A stretch of DNA of 64,000 nucleotides, taken from Nothophaeocryptopus gaeumannii. Taxonomy: Eukaryota; Ascomycota; Dothideomycetes; Mycosphaerellales; Mycosphaerellaceae. Position numbers and translations under genes: made by a program. This document shows positions 23,414 through 34,153 of the stretch, one piece after another. Where the stretch lies: positions 372,001 through 436,000 of the forward strand of contig JASISA010000022.1 of NCBI GenBank assembly GCA_031771865.1. The letters are read 5' to 3'. The notes beneath the pieces are model-generated. The model was given only the letters and a program-made list of their open reading frames with translations. It was not told where the DNA came from and did no database searches. The first letter of the stretch is position 1. Each line of letters opens with the position of its first letter.

Positions 23414-24150
23414 CTATCCCATTCTCTCTACGGCAGTGGTGTGCTATACACTCGGAGACCCCTTGTCCTCCACTGTCCACTCTATGTCGGCTTATGTTAC
23501 CAAGTAATTTGGCATTGCGATGCACAGTTGTATAAAAAGGAGGGTCATGGAGGCCTACTGGCAATGCAACAATCATGTGCCAGACATCAGCGATACAGCG
23601 TATCGTACCCTATTGCAAGGAGCATGTTCTAAAGGTCGACAATCTATGTACGCATTTATCTTAGCACTTATGGTGCCAATACTAACAATGAGGAGGCGAA
23701 AAGTACCAGTTTAAAGAACAATTCTGCCCACAAGTCTATGTCGAGTACTATACAAAGCAACTAGCAGTGGTTGGGGCTAGCAGGAAAAAAGGCCACCTCA
23801 ACGTTGATCCCCCTTGTGGTCAGCATAATACCTACCGCACATCTCAAGCCAATGCTAACCGGGGCAGCCTATTGTCAATTGCGTACTCCTGGTTTTCTAG
23901 ATTACGTTTCCCCTTGCTTGATCTCGATCAAGGCAAGTGCGGGGACTGAAGTAGTGACGGACGAAGCTCTCAAGATCGTTGGCTGCGCGGAACACGCCAT
24001 ACACGGACTGTTGTTCTGGGAGATGAATGGGCCCGATGTCAAGTTAGTTAGAAAGCCATCGAGGTCACACGACCAGGTGACGGCCGGTGAAGTCCTCAGG
24101 GCGAAGCTGAGACGAAATTGGCATCTGAATGATCTACAGAGCCAGACTGA
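23272..24150 (+). repeat. 0.9 kb repeat, copy 1 (partner at 35281-36166)
   Basis: Collinear with 35281-36166 over nearly the whole length with small indels and many substitutions. One frame stays open in both copies at the right end (23771-24160 here) and reads 'YCQLRTPGFLDYVSP', 'LISIKASAGTEVVTDE', 'LRAKLRRNWHLNDL'; these words are largely kept in the partner. It is probably an old dispersed element or decayed gene; the family is unknown. Confidence 0.75.
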
Positions 24151-24160
24151 GGCTAGTTGA

Positions 24161-25285
24161 CGTTGATGGAAGAGTGTTTGCATACTGCATACTATTGCTG
24201 GTTGGAAAGAACTCACTGGGGCAAGGCTGTATAGGAACAGCAGTCTTCAAGCTTGGAGCTATTGCTAAGAAGTCTGTAGTGGTTGTAGGAATCGTGCGTG
24301 CTAGAGGAGGATTTATCTCCGCTGTGCCTTACCAGCTTGCAAAGCTGATCGGAATGCAGCAGCGTCTCACGAGCCACATGGCAGACGTCAACGCATACCG
24401 CAACTAGGTAGAGCGTATTATTGTTCCCACAGCACAGCGCACGTTAATGAAAAGCAGATCCCGCTGTGTTCACATCAAAGGGATTCGCCTCCTCCACACA
24501 AACATAGAGTGAATACTGACGCGATGGCCAGTGAGGGCCACTCCCCACCATGCGTGCTAAACTTGCCAGCTATCGATGTCGTCTCATCCGCGAGCTTCAG
24601 ACGTGCTATGAACCCTCTCCCTCTTGTCACGATCTCGGTGATTGATAGTTCACAGACTGTGGACAGCTTGATGAACCGCAATCGCGACGGACCACCTCCG
24701 TGCGAGATCGAGGACTCCCCGAAGTGGTACACTTCAATATCCTGCTCTGGCGACAATTGAGCACGATTCGCATCGATCTAACAAAGCAGGTTCGGCATCC
24801 GATGCCACAGACGAAACACGGAGAGAAACACTGTTTTGGGATCCTGTGCGAGATCGATGGACAAAAGCGATCCTGACTCGGCAGCTATGAGAAGGTTTCG
24901 GCTTGATTGGGTCTTCTGTCCTGTCTGTCGGGCTGGCGCTGATGCGTCGTCGGGTCTTGCGCTGTGTGGCTGTGTGCTGTCGGGTCTTGCGCTGTTGTCG
25001 GTCCTGCGCGGTCGGTCTTGCGCTGTTGGGGGTTGCTTTGTTGGGTGTTGTTCTGTTCGGTCGCGTGCTGCCACGCACGCTGTCAGGTCCTGTGCTGTGG
25101 TCTGAGTATGTAAAGAGATGAATTGACAGCTGCTGACCGAGTTCTGACTTCCTCCTTCTCCCTTACCATGTTGATATGCACTGACAGCAGATCCATGGCC
25201 AGCAATGCTCGCGAAAACGACTTCCTCCACCGTCCCGGCACGCTCGATGCGCGCCGGTAGACGGCCTATAGGCAGAGATGCTTAG
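24161..25285. other. 1.1 kb without a supported gene
   Basis: At about 24935-25100 an imperfect repeat of a GGTCTTGCGCTGT-like word keeps several frames open by low complexity. No family match was found elsewhere in the interval. Confidence 0.4.
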
Positions 25286-26011
25286 AAGAATGTCTTCTTC
25301 TTCACCCCCGTCCAACTGCGCGTCCGACCTAAACAGGGCGTTGCCGACTACAGCCGGTGGCTCCTCAGAGAAGGTCCAAAGCACCCAGGGTCAAACGAGC
25401 CTCTAAACCCTCGCATCAACTTCGACTTATGGTTCCGTCATACGGCTTCCACGATCGCCGATCACGAGACTCGTTTCCTTGACGCGCACCTTAACTTCAT
25501 GCAGGCCGCGAACGTGAGGCCCGGTGAGACGGTGATCGAGCTTGGGTGCGGCACTGGGCTCCTTTCTCAGCTGATTGTGGCTGCCAACGGCTCGCCTCAA
25601 AACCACATCCTGGTGGATCAGGACCAGCTGAGTCTTGATATTGCACGCGAGTGCATGCGTCGTCGCTTTCCTGGAGCGCAAGACGCAACGTACATCTGTG
25701 CCGACCTCGCCACTGCCGCCGGCCAACAGCGTCTGCTGAATCACCTCAACGGTGCCAAGGTTGGTGTGGTATGGGCCGCGTCTGTAGTCAGCCATTTCAC
25801 CGACCGGTCGCTTCCACCACTGATCCAATTCGCGCTCACTCTGGGCAACCGCTTCTGCTTCGATCACGCCGGCACCGTTGGCGCGATTAGAGTAATGAAG
25901 CGTCCCCGACCGGCTCCCGGAGAGAGTGGCCATGGAGCCGTTTACCTGGGTGAGCAAAGCGTTCTTTTGGCGAAGAGCTGTGGTCCTATGGACGCCTCTG
26001 ACTTCTTGTAG
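25286..26011 (+). pseudogene. SAM-dependent methyltransferase-like gene, 5' end decayed
   Basis: The open frame reads 'FDLWFRHTASTIADHETRF', then the class I methyltransferase motif I 'VIELGCGTGLLS', followed by 'ILVDQDQLSLDIAREC' with an acidic residue at the expected place to bind the cosyl ribose of SAM, and a later strand 'VGVVWAASVVSHF'. The only in-frame ATG (25499) lies inside the domain. Upstream, the frame is cut by a TAG at 25283-25285 after 'RRPIGRDA', and a plausible N-terminus starting at 25195 ('MASNARENDF') is in another frame. So the 5' part appears to hold a frameshift and a stop. An unseen intron is the alternative. Confidence 0.6.
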
Positions 26012-26259
26012 GGCGAGACGCAACTCGTTGCCGCGTCGTAAGTATGGCGAAGAACTAACACGGGAAGATGCCGGAAGCGGGGCTGCAGCGGAGCGGGGAA
26101 GCTAGCCTCGAGCCGAAACGCGTTCGCAGAACGCAACTCGACCAGACATCACCAACGCCGAAACAGCCAAGTACCGGAGAGCACTCTCGAACGTAGACAT
26201 CATTAGCGCAGCCTTGGACACGCCAGACGGAGTGTTGTCGTTGTCTCCTCTTCTGGTTT
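26012..26259. other. Intergenic, nothing recognised
   Basis: Short sequence between the methyltransferase remnant and the F-box duplication; no feature seen. Confidence 0.4.
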
Positions 26260-27650
26260 GTAGTCGGCGGCTAGATCTTGTTCTACGCATCACCTATTAC
26301 TTGAATATTTTGAGGTTGACAGCAGTGTATTGGAGATCCTTGGGGTTGCTGCTGAGAAGACCCACACTTGTGGATACGGACCGAGACGTCCAGTGTAGTA
26401 AAGCTTCGGGTTTCGTCGACAATTTTCTTGAATGTGACGAACTCTGTGTCGGTCGCACTCGGAAAGTCTTCCAGTTGGTCTGGCTCAAGCGCATTACCGA
26501 AGAGACGATGACATAGCTAGTTGTAGTCCTCGCCAGGTCGAGTAAGCTCTCTGAAATCGGTGAAGACAATTTTGCGAAGTTTCGGCAGCGTGCGCAGGGC
26601 AAGTCGAAGCATTACAAAGTGGAGCCCGTCTTCACGAACCCGGGATTGCTCGCTCCGTCTTTGGCAGTATTCCCCATAACCCGCTTGCATACCGGTGGCG
26701 AGCAATGTGTCTGCATCGTAATTCTCCATTTCGCGCAAGCTAAGGTTCCCCGTGAGGGGAACACAAGCCACGCCTACCGTACGGGAGAGTTCTGTGTAGG
26801 CAAGATCCCGCTCTGCTGTCTCTGTGCTTCGAAAGTCTCTTTCTGTTGCTTCGCAAGACCAAATGTAATTTTCGAAATCTAATGAAGTGGATTCGTTATA
26901 GGTGCTGGCATCCCATACAAGCTCTGTCACACATTGCTTCAAGTCCGGGTGATGGATGACATCCCGAAGCCGGCGTAGTGCATCCGGGCGTTTGGCGACG
27001 ACAATTCGAGGGACCAGCAGATGCGAGCTGTAACGATGGAAGTCCTTCGACACAAGTCGTATGTTCCCGATGTCTTCGTGGCTCGGGAGACGTGCAAATA
27101 TCTCCACTACGAGCTCAGGCGGTAATTTTTGCGTTAGGCACATTTCGTGATAGGCTCGAGTCCAGCAGAGAGATTTGTGTTATGTGGTATAGAGACCGGT
27201 GTTGTAAAAGGAAACTCGAGCGACTTAACTGCTTTTTATTCTCTCGATGGCGACGGCAGCGGCAATTGGGCGGCGCAGCTGCAGTCGGACGGCGATGGCT
27301 GGGGCGGCACAGCTGTAGTTTGTTGTGCAGGGACGTCCCGCAGGTTCTTCGTTAGTCCTGCGTGACACAGATGGCTGCGTCGCTCTATGTGATACGGTTC
27401 TTCGTCTGCGCTTTAGCCGCAAAATTCGCCTCGTTGTGTGCAGCTCCTCCACGGGCTCCATTTGCGCAAAATACAGTGTCGACATCGACAAGCGGTACTC
27501 ACGGGTCGTGCCATTCTGATTGCTTGCCATGGCTTTGAACCGGGGTTGGGGAGATTCAAAGGTGATGTATATTGTTGGCGCCAGCGCGATAATGAGTGGG
27601 TCCGAGAATGGCGGAATCTGGACCAATCGCGTACTGCTCGTGCCGAAATG
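26260..27650. repeat. 1.4 kb segmental duplication, copy 1 (partner at 54145-55580)
   Basis: Matches 54145-55580 at a constant offset of 27,885 until indels begin on the right. The core, about 26375-27206, shows no difference by eye, while both flanks have substitutions, and about 40 bp present in the partner near 55500-55540 are missing here. It carries the F-box gene. Confidence 0.92.
26517..27143 (-). pseudogene. F-box protein gene, probably cut short by TAG (copy 1)
   Basis: From an ATG at 27143, 208 residues are read. The N-terminus is an F-box: 'LPPELVVEIFARLPSHEDIGNIRLVSKDFHRYS'-type spacing with the LP, L and S-F positions in place; F-box proteins hand substrates to SCF ubiquitin ligases. 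After the TAG at 26517-26519 the same frame goes on for about 80 codons with sensible sequence ('LCHRLFGNALEPDQLEDF'), so the stop is probably a nonsense mutation in a longer protein. The identical stop in the second copy means it came before the duplication or was spread by conversion. It could still make a short F-box protein. Confidence 0.7.
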
Positions 27651-27734
27651 AGACTAACATTCAGGCAACAGCACGCCCTGTCCAGTGGTTAGCCGCTCAG
27701 AAATGCAGACCTTAGGCACATACTGGGACAGAAC

Positions 27735-28010
27735 ATGGCAGGTCTCGAGGATTCCGCAAGGGTCCACGTCGCCCATTCTTTTCTTGTTCTTTGCATCGAC
27801 ACTCCTTCCAGAGCTGAACAGAGGGCTTTGACCTCTACAGCCGGATTTGTAGATGATACGAATATACTTGCGTTTAGCAGATCGACAGAGGACAATCGTC
27901 ACGAGGAGAACTGCCGCATCCTCGAACAAGCAAATGGTATATGCCTAACATATGCGGAAAAGTATAGCGCAACATTTGCGCCGGACACATATCAATTAAT
28001 ACACTAGCGC
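27735..28010 (+). mobile_element. LINE reverse transcriptase fragment
   Basis: One frame reads 'QGSTSPILFLFFASTLLPELN', and after a frame change 'STAGFVDDTNILAFSRSTEDN' and 'CRILEQANGICLTYAEKYSA'. 'FVDD' is the catalytic Y/FxDD box of reverse transcriptase and the order is that of RT motifs 4 and 5 in fungal non-LTR elements. Only this part of the domain is left, with at least one frameshift. Confidence 0.75.
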
Positions 28011-28315
28011 GACTGGGTTTGCCAATCGCACTCACGTGGTCTTCGGGCACATCGACCAAACAGTCTCGCCAAGACCACTGGCCAATTTACTGCCATGCTG
28101 TGGAGGGGTTGGAGAGGCACAGCCTGCATTCCCATGACGCTCATCGGCCCCGGACTAGTTGAGTCAGATGATTTGCCGTACCTGCCAATAATTCACCCAT
28201 GCGCCTGTATCAGCCTTTGTCCTGGCCCTCTTTACACATTCAGTCAAAGCAGGACTACTCTGAGGTATGCGTTTACTTAACAAATGTGATCTAGAGCTGA
28301 TCGCCGATAGCCAAA

Positions 28316-28762
28316 ATGCCGAATTATGCACTCTCCATTGTCGTCTACGGACTCGGGACTGACCCCAATCATCGGTCACACTGGGCCTTTGCAATTCACG
28401 AGATAGGTGCAGGCGTTGGAGCTCTCCTGCACGTATCTTTGCTTGACTTGCAGAGGTTGATCTATCAGTTTGACAGCCGAAGAGATGTTGTAATCCGAAG
28501 CAGGAGCTCTGAAGGCTCGTTCGTGGTCGGTTTATTGAGACAAGAGCAGGTCAGACAAGCAATCGAGATCATAAGTGCGGAGCCAGCACCAAGGGATGGG
28601 GTGGAGAGATGCCAGGACTGGGTGTTGAGAGCCGTGATTTCGTTAGAAGCGGAGGAGATCGTTGCTCCTGGGACATCGAATATGATATCTAGCTTGGTTG
28701 GGAAACCTGCGAGTGTTGTAGCCCAAGCCGTCGGCCGGAGATGGACAAAGACCACTGAGTAG
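28316..28762 (+). CDS. Conserved fungal hypothetical protein, 148 residues
   Basis: A single-exon frame from an ATG at 28316. It begins 'YALSIVVYGLGTDPNHRSHWAFAIH' and contains 'AEPAPRDGVERCQDWVLRAVISLE'. I recall small fungal proteins with the same 'HW.FAIH' start and 'CQ.WV' core; a papain-like or NlpC-like fold has crossed my mind for this Cys/Gln/Trp motif but cannot be shown here. No signal peptide or membrane span. It converges on the APH-like gene, leaving only 24 bp between the stops. Confidence 0.7.
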   Translation: MPNYALSIVVYGLGTDPNHRSHWAFAIHEIGAGVGALLHVSLLDLQRLIYQFDSRRDVVIRSRSSEGSFVVGLLRQEQVRQAIEIISAEPAPRDGVERCQDWVLRAVISLEAEEIVAPGTSNMISSLVGKPASVVAQAVGRRWTKTTE

Positions 28763-28786
28763 GCAGAAGGCTAATTTGCCTATAGA

Positions 28787-29629
28787 TCACACAAAAGTGT
28801 ATCGTGTCAAGGCTTGGTCCACCTGTTGGAAAAGCTCAAAGTGTGCTCGCTCGGTTTCGTGGAAAATCTCGTCAAGTGCATCAGACCATGCTTCACTGCG
28901 CGCACGTGCCTTGGCTTCGTAGTATTCTCTTCCACGGATGCTGAAGCCAGCGGATTCCCAGTCCAGAATTCCAGTTATACGACCAGTTGAGTTATCGACA
29001 AGCACATTCATAGGCTGCAAATCTCCGTGAGAAAACACCTTCGTATCGTCGTTGTTGTTCATTAGCTTATCGATCAATCCTTCCTCTAACCCAGCTAGCG
29101 ATGCAGTAGGGGTCGAATTCTCCAAAGCCTTAATAAGACCTTCGTTGTACTGCTGGCGAGAGTGGTAGGGCCCGTACCGTACCTGTTCAAACCTGAAAGG
29201 TAGGTGCATAAAGAAGATATCCTTGCTCGGTTGGTGCCAGAGCGCCCCATAGAAGTCCCCGTGCAACGAGCTCAGCTCTTGCAAATAGCCTGCCAACTGG
29301 TGAACTACTACCGACCTCAGGTCAGGGCTGAGCTGCGCCCAACAGTCCCCCAGAGGTTCACCCTCAAGCCTGCTCATGAAGATGTAGCCGTTCCCATCCT
29401 CCATATATGACTTGATCACCTCAGGCACAGGAATTCGCGTCTCTCGAGCAACGAAACGCATCGCCTCTGCCTCGCACATTTCCACACTAGGTCCAACTTT
29501 CAAAATTATGTTCTCGTCATGGAGAGCAAATATCCTAGGACCTATGGTCTCCGGAAACAAGAGCTGTGCACCATTCGGGACTTTGATGTTTCCTGTGCGC
29601 GGTGAGAGGAGTGGGTGGAGCGGCTGCAT
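28787..29629 (-). CDS. APH/choline-kinase-fold phosphotransferase
   Basis: 280 residues without introns. The kinase-like fold of aminoglycoside phosphotransferases is clear: Lys44 in 'ILKVG', a following helix with Glu, and the Brenner motif 'HGDLQPMNVL' (201-210) followed by 'ITGILDWESAGF' with the metal Asp223. It phosphorylates an unknown small molecule; fungi have many such genes of unsolved role, and the sequence gives no sign of antibiotic resistance. It is intact and starts at the first ATG of the frame. It is one of three APH- or kinase-like loners in the window (with 37183-38073 and 48217-49221). Confidence 0.88.
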   Translation of the reverse strand: MQPLHPLLSPRTGNIKVPNGAQLLFPETIGPRIFALHDENIILKVGPSVEMCEAEAMRFVARETRIPVPEVIKSYMEDGNGYIFMSRLEGEPLGDCWAQLSPDLRSVVVHQLAGYLQELSSLHGDFYGALWHQPSKDIFFMHLPFRFEQVRYGPYHSRQQYNEGLIKALENSTPTASLAGLEEGLIDKLMNNNDDTKVFSHGDLQPMNVLVDNSTGRITGILDWESAGFSIRGREYYEAKARARSEAWSDALDEIFHETERAHFELFQQVDQALTRYTFV

Positions 29630-29904
29630 GGCGGATGCAATCGAATCTGTGGAAATCTGCCTCCTGTTCCGGAATCAGCAACGATACAACTAAGCAGACA
29701 TGCCAAGCCTGCGAAAGTGGCAGGAGGGCTCACTGAGTGTCGTCGTCTGCGAAGCTCACCAGAGTCTCCGGAACTTGGGCCAGAATTCAGAAATTCTTAG
29801 CATTGTCATTGTAAAATGGTCACAAGGTTCTTGCAAAGACCAGGGTTCAGATAGCGCGGGCGAACCCGGGCATACGACCCGCCACTTTCACATGATGTTT
29901 CGGA

Positions 29905-30170
29905 ACTGGCATCCAGAAATCATCAACAACAGCGAGTATCGTATTTACTACGGTGCGCCACATCCACCTGCGACGTCGTGCGAAGCTGCCGAATGGCGTC
30001 GCCCGTGATGTTCAACTTCGACGCACTGCGAGAAACCAGTGGCGAGTTGCGACCACGCGACCTCGAAATGCTGAGAGACGACCCACAAAAATTGGCTCAA
30101 CCCATAGGTAGAACCATCGGAGCCTAGCACAAAGGAGGGAGGAAAGGAGGCCTTTGACACGCGACGTCCA
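29905..30170 (+). repeat. Dispersed repeat fragments (partners at 20990 and 49256)
   Basis: 29905-30008 resembles 20990-21117. From 30006 the sequence matches 49256-49385 almost base for base ('DLEMLRDDPQKLA' in one frame), then jumps over about 87 bp and continues with the words GAGGGAGGAAAGGAGG and GACACGCGACG found at 49475-49520 and again at 55805-55840. It is a truncated copy of an unknown family. Confidence 0.75.
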
Positions 30171-30201
30171 ACGCCGGCACGGTCGCCACTAGCTACCGGC
30201 A

Positions 30202-30703
30202 TCAGCCATCGCCTGGGTTTTGCCCATCGCATATGTAGCAAAATTCTGCACCGCAGCGACAGCTATCGAGAATCAGCTTGCGACGCAATCTTTTGAGGCG
30301 AGGGCACGTACGTTATGTGGTTGCACCCCATCTCGATGGATACTATCGCATAGCACGAGAAGCATCGTCGCCAGCGGAGCTCATTGGCCAGGTCCAGTGT
30401 GGCTTGAAGAGCTGAGTCCGAAGGACACTCGTCTTCGTGGAACGCCTGTTTGCACGTCACGCAGCTCTGCGTCCCGCAGTACCTGCAAGTAGCCGTTCCC
30501 GCGATAATGTGTGCTGGGAGTATAAATTTCCCGCACTCTACCTTGCTGCAGTACGTCTTATCTTTTGCCATGCGCTCAATTTCGCATTCCTGTAACAGCT
30601 CCATCCGTAATGCCGGAGGTGGGCAACGAAGACGGCAGCCGGTCCCCGAGCATGGGCGCATTGACGCTGCCAGACAATGTTGGCAAGGATCGAATTCCTG
30701 CAT
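30202..30703 (-). CDS. Short RBR-type protein (IBR + RING2 only)
   Basis: Exons 30703-30312 and 30262-30202 join across a 49 bp intron (GTACGT donor, CGATAG acceptor), giving 150 residues. The IBR part shows 'KTYCSKVECGKFI', 'CRYCGTQSCVTCKQAFHEDEC'-type spacing and then RING2 'RRCFSCYAIVSIEMGCNHITCRCGAEFCYIC', spliced exactly through 'HIT|C', whose Cys is the usual catalytic one of RBR E3 ligases. RING1 is missing; only its C-terminal Cys pairs may survive near the start. It is either a truncated relic of a larger E3 ligase or a minimal protein. No upstream exon was found before 30703. Confidence 0.72.
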
Positions 30704-31091
30704 GACGTGATTGAGGAGGCTATGGATGCGCCTGCTGGAGTACTATACCTAAATGGTACCTACATATGCACATATCATCACATTCAACTATGTACGAGGG
30801 GTGTGGATGCTCGGAAAGTGGATCCTTCATTATCCACTTTTACAGCAATAGATAGCCTAGCATATCACCTTTGGTGTGATCTCAACCTAATCCCGCGAGC
30901 CCAGTTTGGCCGCTCGGTACATGTGGAGCTCCGAATATTCCCCGCATCTTGGCATTTTGCGGACCGATAACAGAACAAACCGTCGTCCCTCGCATGAGTA
31001 CAAACATTTACAAGCAGCGCAACAGGCCTAAGGATACTCGATAGAGCATTCCATACCCTCCCGGACACTGCTTATACCAAATCTGAAGTAG
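30704..31091. other. Intergenic, nothing recognised
   Basis: Between the RBR gene and the second Zn2Cys6 copy; only short frames. Confidence 0.4.
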
Positions 31092-32592
31092 TCCGCTTGT
31101 CCAGATATAGATCTGTCGCTCAAGTTGGCAGCGTTGCCTACCATCCCTCGAGCAGCTGCCACAACGATTCACGCACACGTACCACTGAATAAAACGTGCA
31201 TCAGATGTTGGGTCCAAAAGAAGAAGGTTTTCGTCCCGGAATCTCACCAGACTTCACATGCTGACCTGAACAGTGTGGCAACAGTATGCCCTGTTCGCAA
31301 TGTGAAAAATTCAAGTTACCACCATTCATATGCTCTCCGGACCGAGTCACAACTATTCGGCCTTTCGAAAAATGCATGTCCGCTGCCATTTAGCTTTCTA
31401 CTCACGAAGTAACAACTTTGTTTTAGGGAATGACATGACTTATGAATGTCTGTTCACAGGAGTGATGCAGACTGCGTCGACGCCTCGAACTGTCCGGTTA
31501 CGACACTACGATGACGGCCCTTTTCTCGAAGTCGACTGTACCCAATTTGATCCGACGGACAAATACCAAATCAATGTACTAACGAAGAACTCGTCCGGCT
31601 GGCATATGGCTGAAACAAGTGCATACTGCCTAACAGATACATCAATCAATGTGTCGGAATATACCAAAGAGTGCATTGAGTATGCCCTGCGCGAAGCTTG
31701 CGAGAGCTCACAGCTCGAGTCTAGCTTCTTCCAAATAACGAGTTATCATAGAGATGTGAGTGCCACCCGTATTAAAAGACATTATGGCGCTGACATGGTT
31801 AGGTCGCGGTCGTACAAGACTGTCTTCATCTGTACACGACACTACGCCTCCTTTGCCTTGGATGGCGTTTCACTGGCGAGGAAACTCTGGAGATGGCTGC
31901 TATCGAAGACGAATCATCCGCATGGTATAAGATCAAACCTGTGCCTCGTATGGTTCAGAATCAACTGAACCATCTTCTGGAGATTTAGATGATTGAGTTG
32001 GATAAAAAGATCCTGACGACTATCCACAAGGCAATGCAAGACAGACAACGGCATACTTGGGTGGTAACAACCTTGACCACCTTTCTCCTACTGCACATTA
32101 GAGAATTGGATGCTGGTAGGAACATATATTGGAAGCGATATGAAGATATCGTATGTGAAACTGACTTCATGAACGAGTGGCAGTTTACTAACCTTTGCAG
32201 TGTGGATTCTGGATACACCCTTCGAAACCGGCTGCTCTTATTGACGAAGCGGTCGCATCCTGCAATTCCTTGCTGTGGCATTTCCACCTTTCCTTCGGGA
32301 AGAAGGCGCTCACCTTAGACTGGGACAAGCAAAGTTCCAAGGACATGCTTGAGAACAACGGATTTTTGATAACATCAATGAAAGCGATTCAGCTCTACGT
32401 ATCATATCTCCGTGAGTAGGCAGGAGCTCTATTTGGCCTACACCTTCTAATCATAACTTAGGAGCTGAGGGCAAGCTCGGCCGGAAGGCGTCCGACTTGT
32501 ACGTTGATGGAAACCCAGGCAGTGTTGCATTTACGTTTAGCTCAATGCTGTTCGTTCACACGAACGAGTGTCAAGTGTCTGACGTCGAGTGA
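31092..32592 (+). pseudogene. Zn2Cys6-like protein, cassette copy B (disrupted)
   Basis: Paralogue of 17926-19413. Exons: up to 31226, 31274-31373, 31427-31755, 31803-32150, 32201-32411 and 32462-32592. The cluster 'CIRCWVQKKK|CGNSMPCSQC' is split by an intron at the same codon as in copy A. 'VRLRHYDDGPFL', 'VPRMVQNQLN' and the 116-codon fourth exon also match. Three faults are seen: no in-frame ATG before the cluster back to a stop at 31089, a GC donor (GCATGT) at 31374, and an in-frame TAG at 31986-31988. The last exon adds 'GNPGSVAFTFSSMLF', the C-terminus I expect for this family. It converges on the HD-kinase copy B and overlaps it by 22 bp. Confidence 0.8.
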
Positions 32593-33964
32593 GGAGACTG
32601 TTGGTGTTCCGCGTGCACAACAAACTCCTGTATCGCTCGCTTCAAGGATTCGCAAAGCTCAGCAGCAGAACCCCATGACTCCACCTAGAACTCGAGATTA
32701 GCATGTTCTAAGCCTAGGGCAAACTGTTGCTCACTCACCTTCTCGTAATACCCATGCATGCTTTTCAAATAGTCATCGAGGTCTATGTTTCTCGCTTGGT
32801 GAACTTCGTTGATCGTTTCATTGGATTGTCTTATTTTTGTGTTTACAGGTTGCGACAGGAGCACGGTGTAGTTGCGATATTGGTTCTAGCAAAACCAGTT
32901 GAGTTTTGTTCGATACGTAAGTCTTACTTACCTTTCTTTCAAACTCGAGTAGCTGTTCCTTGCTTGACGGGAAACCACTTACTAGCACCCATTCCTTCTC
33001 TTCTGTAGAGACCTCTTGGATTTTCTTTTCAAGCAAGCTGACCACCAGAATCGCTGGAAATTCGATATTCTCTCGAAGGCAGTCTCTTACAAATTGGGTA
33101 TGTAAATCGTTCTGTCTGCGAGAAAAATCATGCAAGATGTCACTTAAAGAGATGTGTTTGAAGCCAAGTTCAGCGCAAAGGCGCGCATAATGCTTCCCAA
33201 GCATGTCCTCCCTGCCTGCTCTTGTCAGCCTCGACATAGGTTAGATACCATGAAACTCACCTGTAACAAAAACGATTGGCAATCGGTGTAGTCGTTTTGA
33301 CATGTGAGCGCTCCTTTCCCCTTGCAACAACTTCAACCAGGCCGTTCCATCTGTAGAGCTGATTTTGGATGTGAGTCCTTGGAACTCCTCCAGATCCTTC
33401 TCAGCAAACGTCGCTTGCTCGTATTCGTGCGCCTGTATCAAGCATTCAAGCTTATCCATCTCTTTCATCCATCGACCCTCTTCAGTCCTGCCCTCTTCAT
33501 AGTCCAGCCAGGCGCTTGTGATCTCGTCGGCAAATGCTGCGTTGCAGGGCTTTACTAAGTCCGCGATAAAGCGAAATGCAAGGCTTTCGCGCTTATGCTT
33601 CTCCTCTGATACGTCTCAGCTCAACAGGCAGCAACGATTGATGAAGTCATTAGCCTACCTTTAGGTACGCCGGCGTATGTTGGTATATCGCCTACCACCG
33701 ACTCTGCCAGGTCGTGGCACAGTCCGATGAACATACACTTCATCCGATCCAAGGGGGGCTAACTTTGTCAATGATTATTTACCCGACGTGCGCATGACTG
33801 ACTGGTGCAAATCCTCCCATAAGTGCTAGTCGAAAGCTGTGACTTCCCACGCTTTCGGGGGCTTCGACCGTCCTCAGCCAACCACTTCGTGGCAAATGCT
33901 TCAGGTTTGACATGAGGAAAAGGAATGGAAGCGGAGATTCGTCTAGGGGCGACGGGACAGACAT
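32571..33964 (-). CDS. HD-domain / degenerate NMP-kinase fusion, copy B
   Basis: Six exons (33964-33803, 33758-33659, 33605-33261, 33215-32932, 32885-32739, 32684-32571) give 383 residues with no stop, at the same splice positions as copy A; exon 3 is 345 nt in both. The HD part keeps 'ESVGSHSFRLAL', 'LCHDLAESVVGDI' (HD at 69-70) and 'EMDKLECL', so metal binding may survive. The kinase part does not: the P-loop is now 'GREDMLGKHY' (one residue too long, no Ser/Thr after Lys), and the lid 'SGRxDDN' is gone. 'VLVSGFPSSKEQ' still shows its origin. Donor 1 is GTCAGT, a weak site. It is either a pseudo-kinase fusion kept for the HD part or a young pseudogene. Confidence 0.75.
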
Positions 33965-34153
33965 TGTCAGAGAGTATTGGCTTCTGCGTTCGCGTTGAAT
34001 AATGGAATGTGATTTTGCAAGTGACGAGGCTCCCTAACACACTGCCGCGGGGTTGTCCAAGGTCATGTGACTGGAGCTCTTCCCAAAGCTTGCTTCTGTC
34101 GCAATCAGACCTGCCTCCTTGCTACGTACACCTACGTTCGCAATCTTGGAAGA

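Noticed and set aside
24734..25230. Thr/Arg/Gln-rich frames on the minus strand
   Set aside because: They are made by the imperfect GGTCTTGCGCTGT-like repeat, not by a gene.
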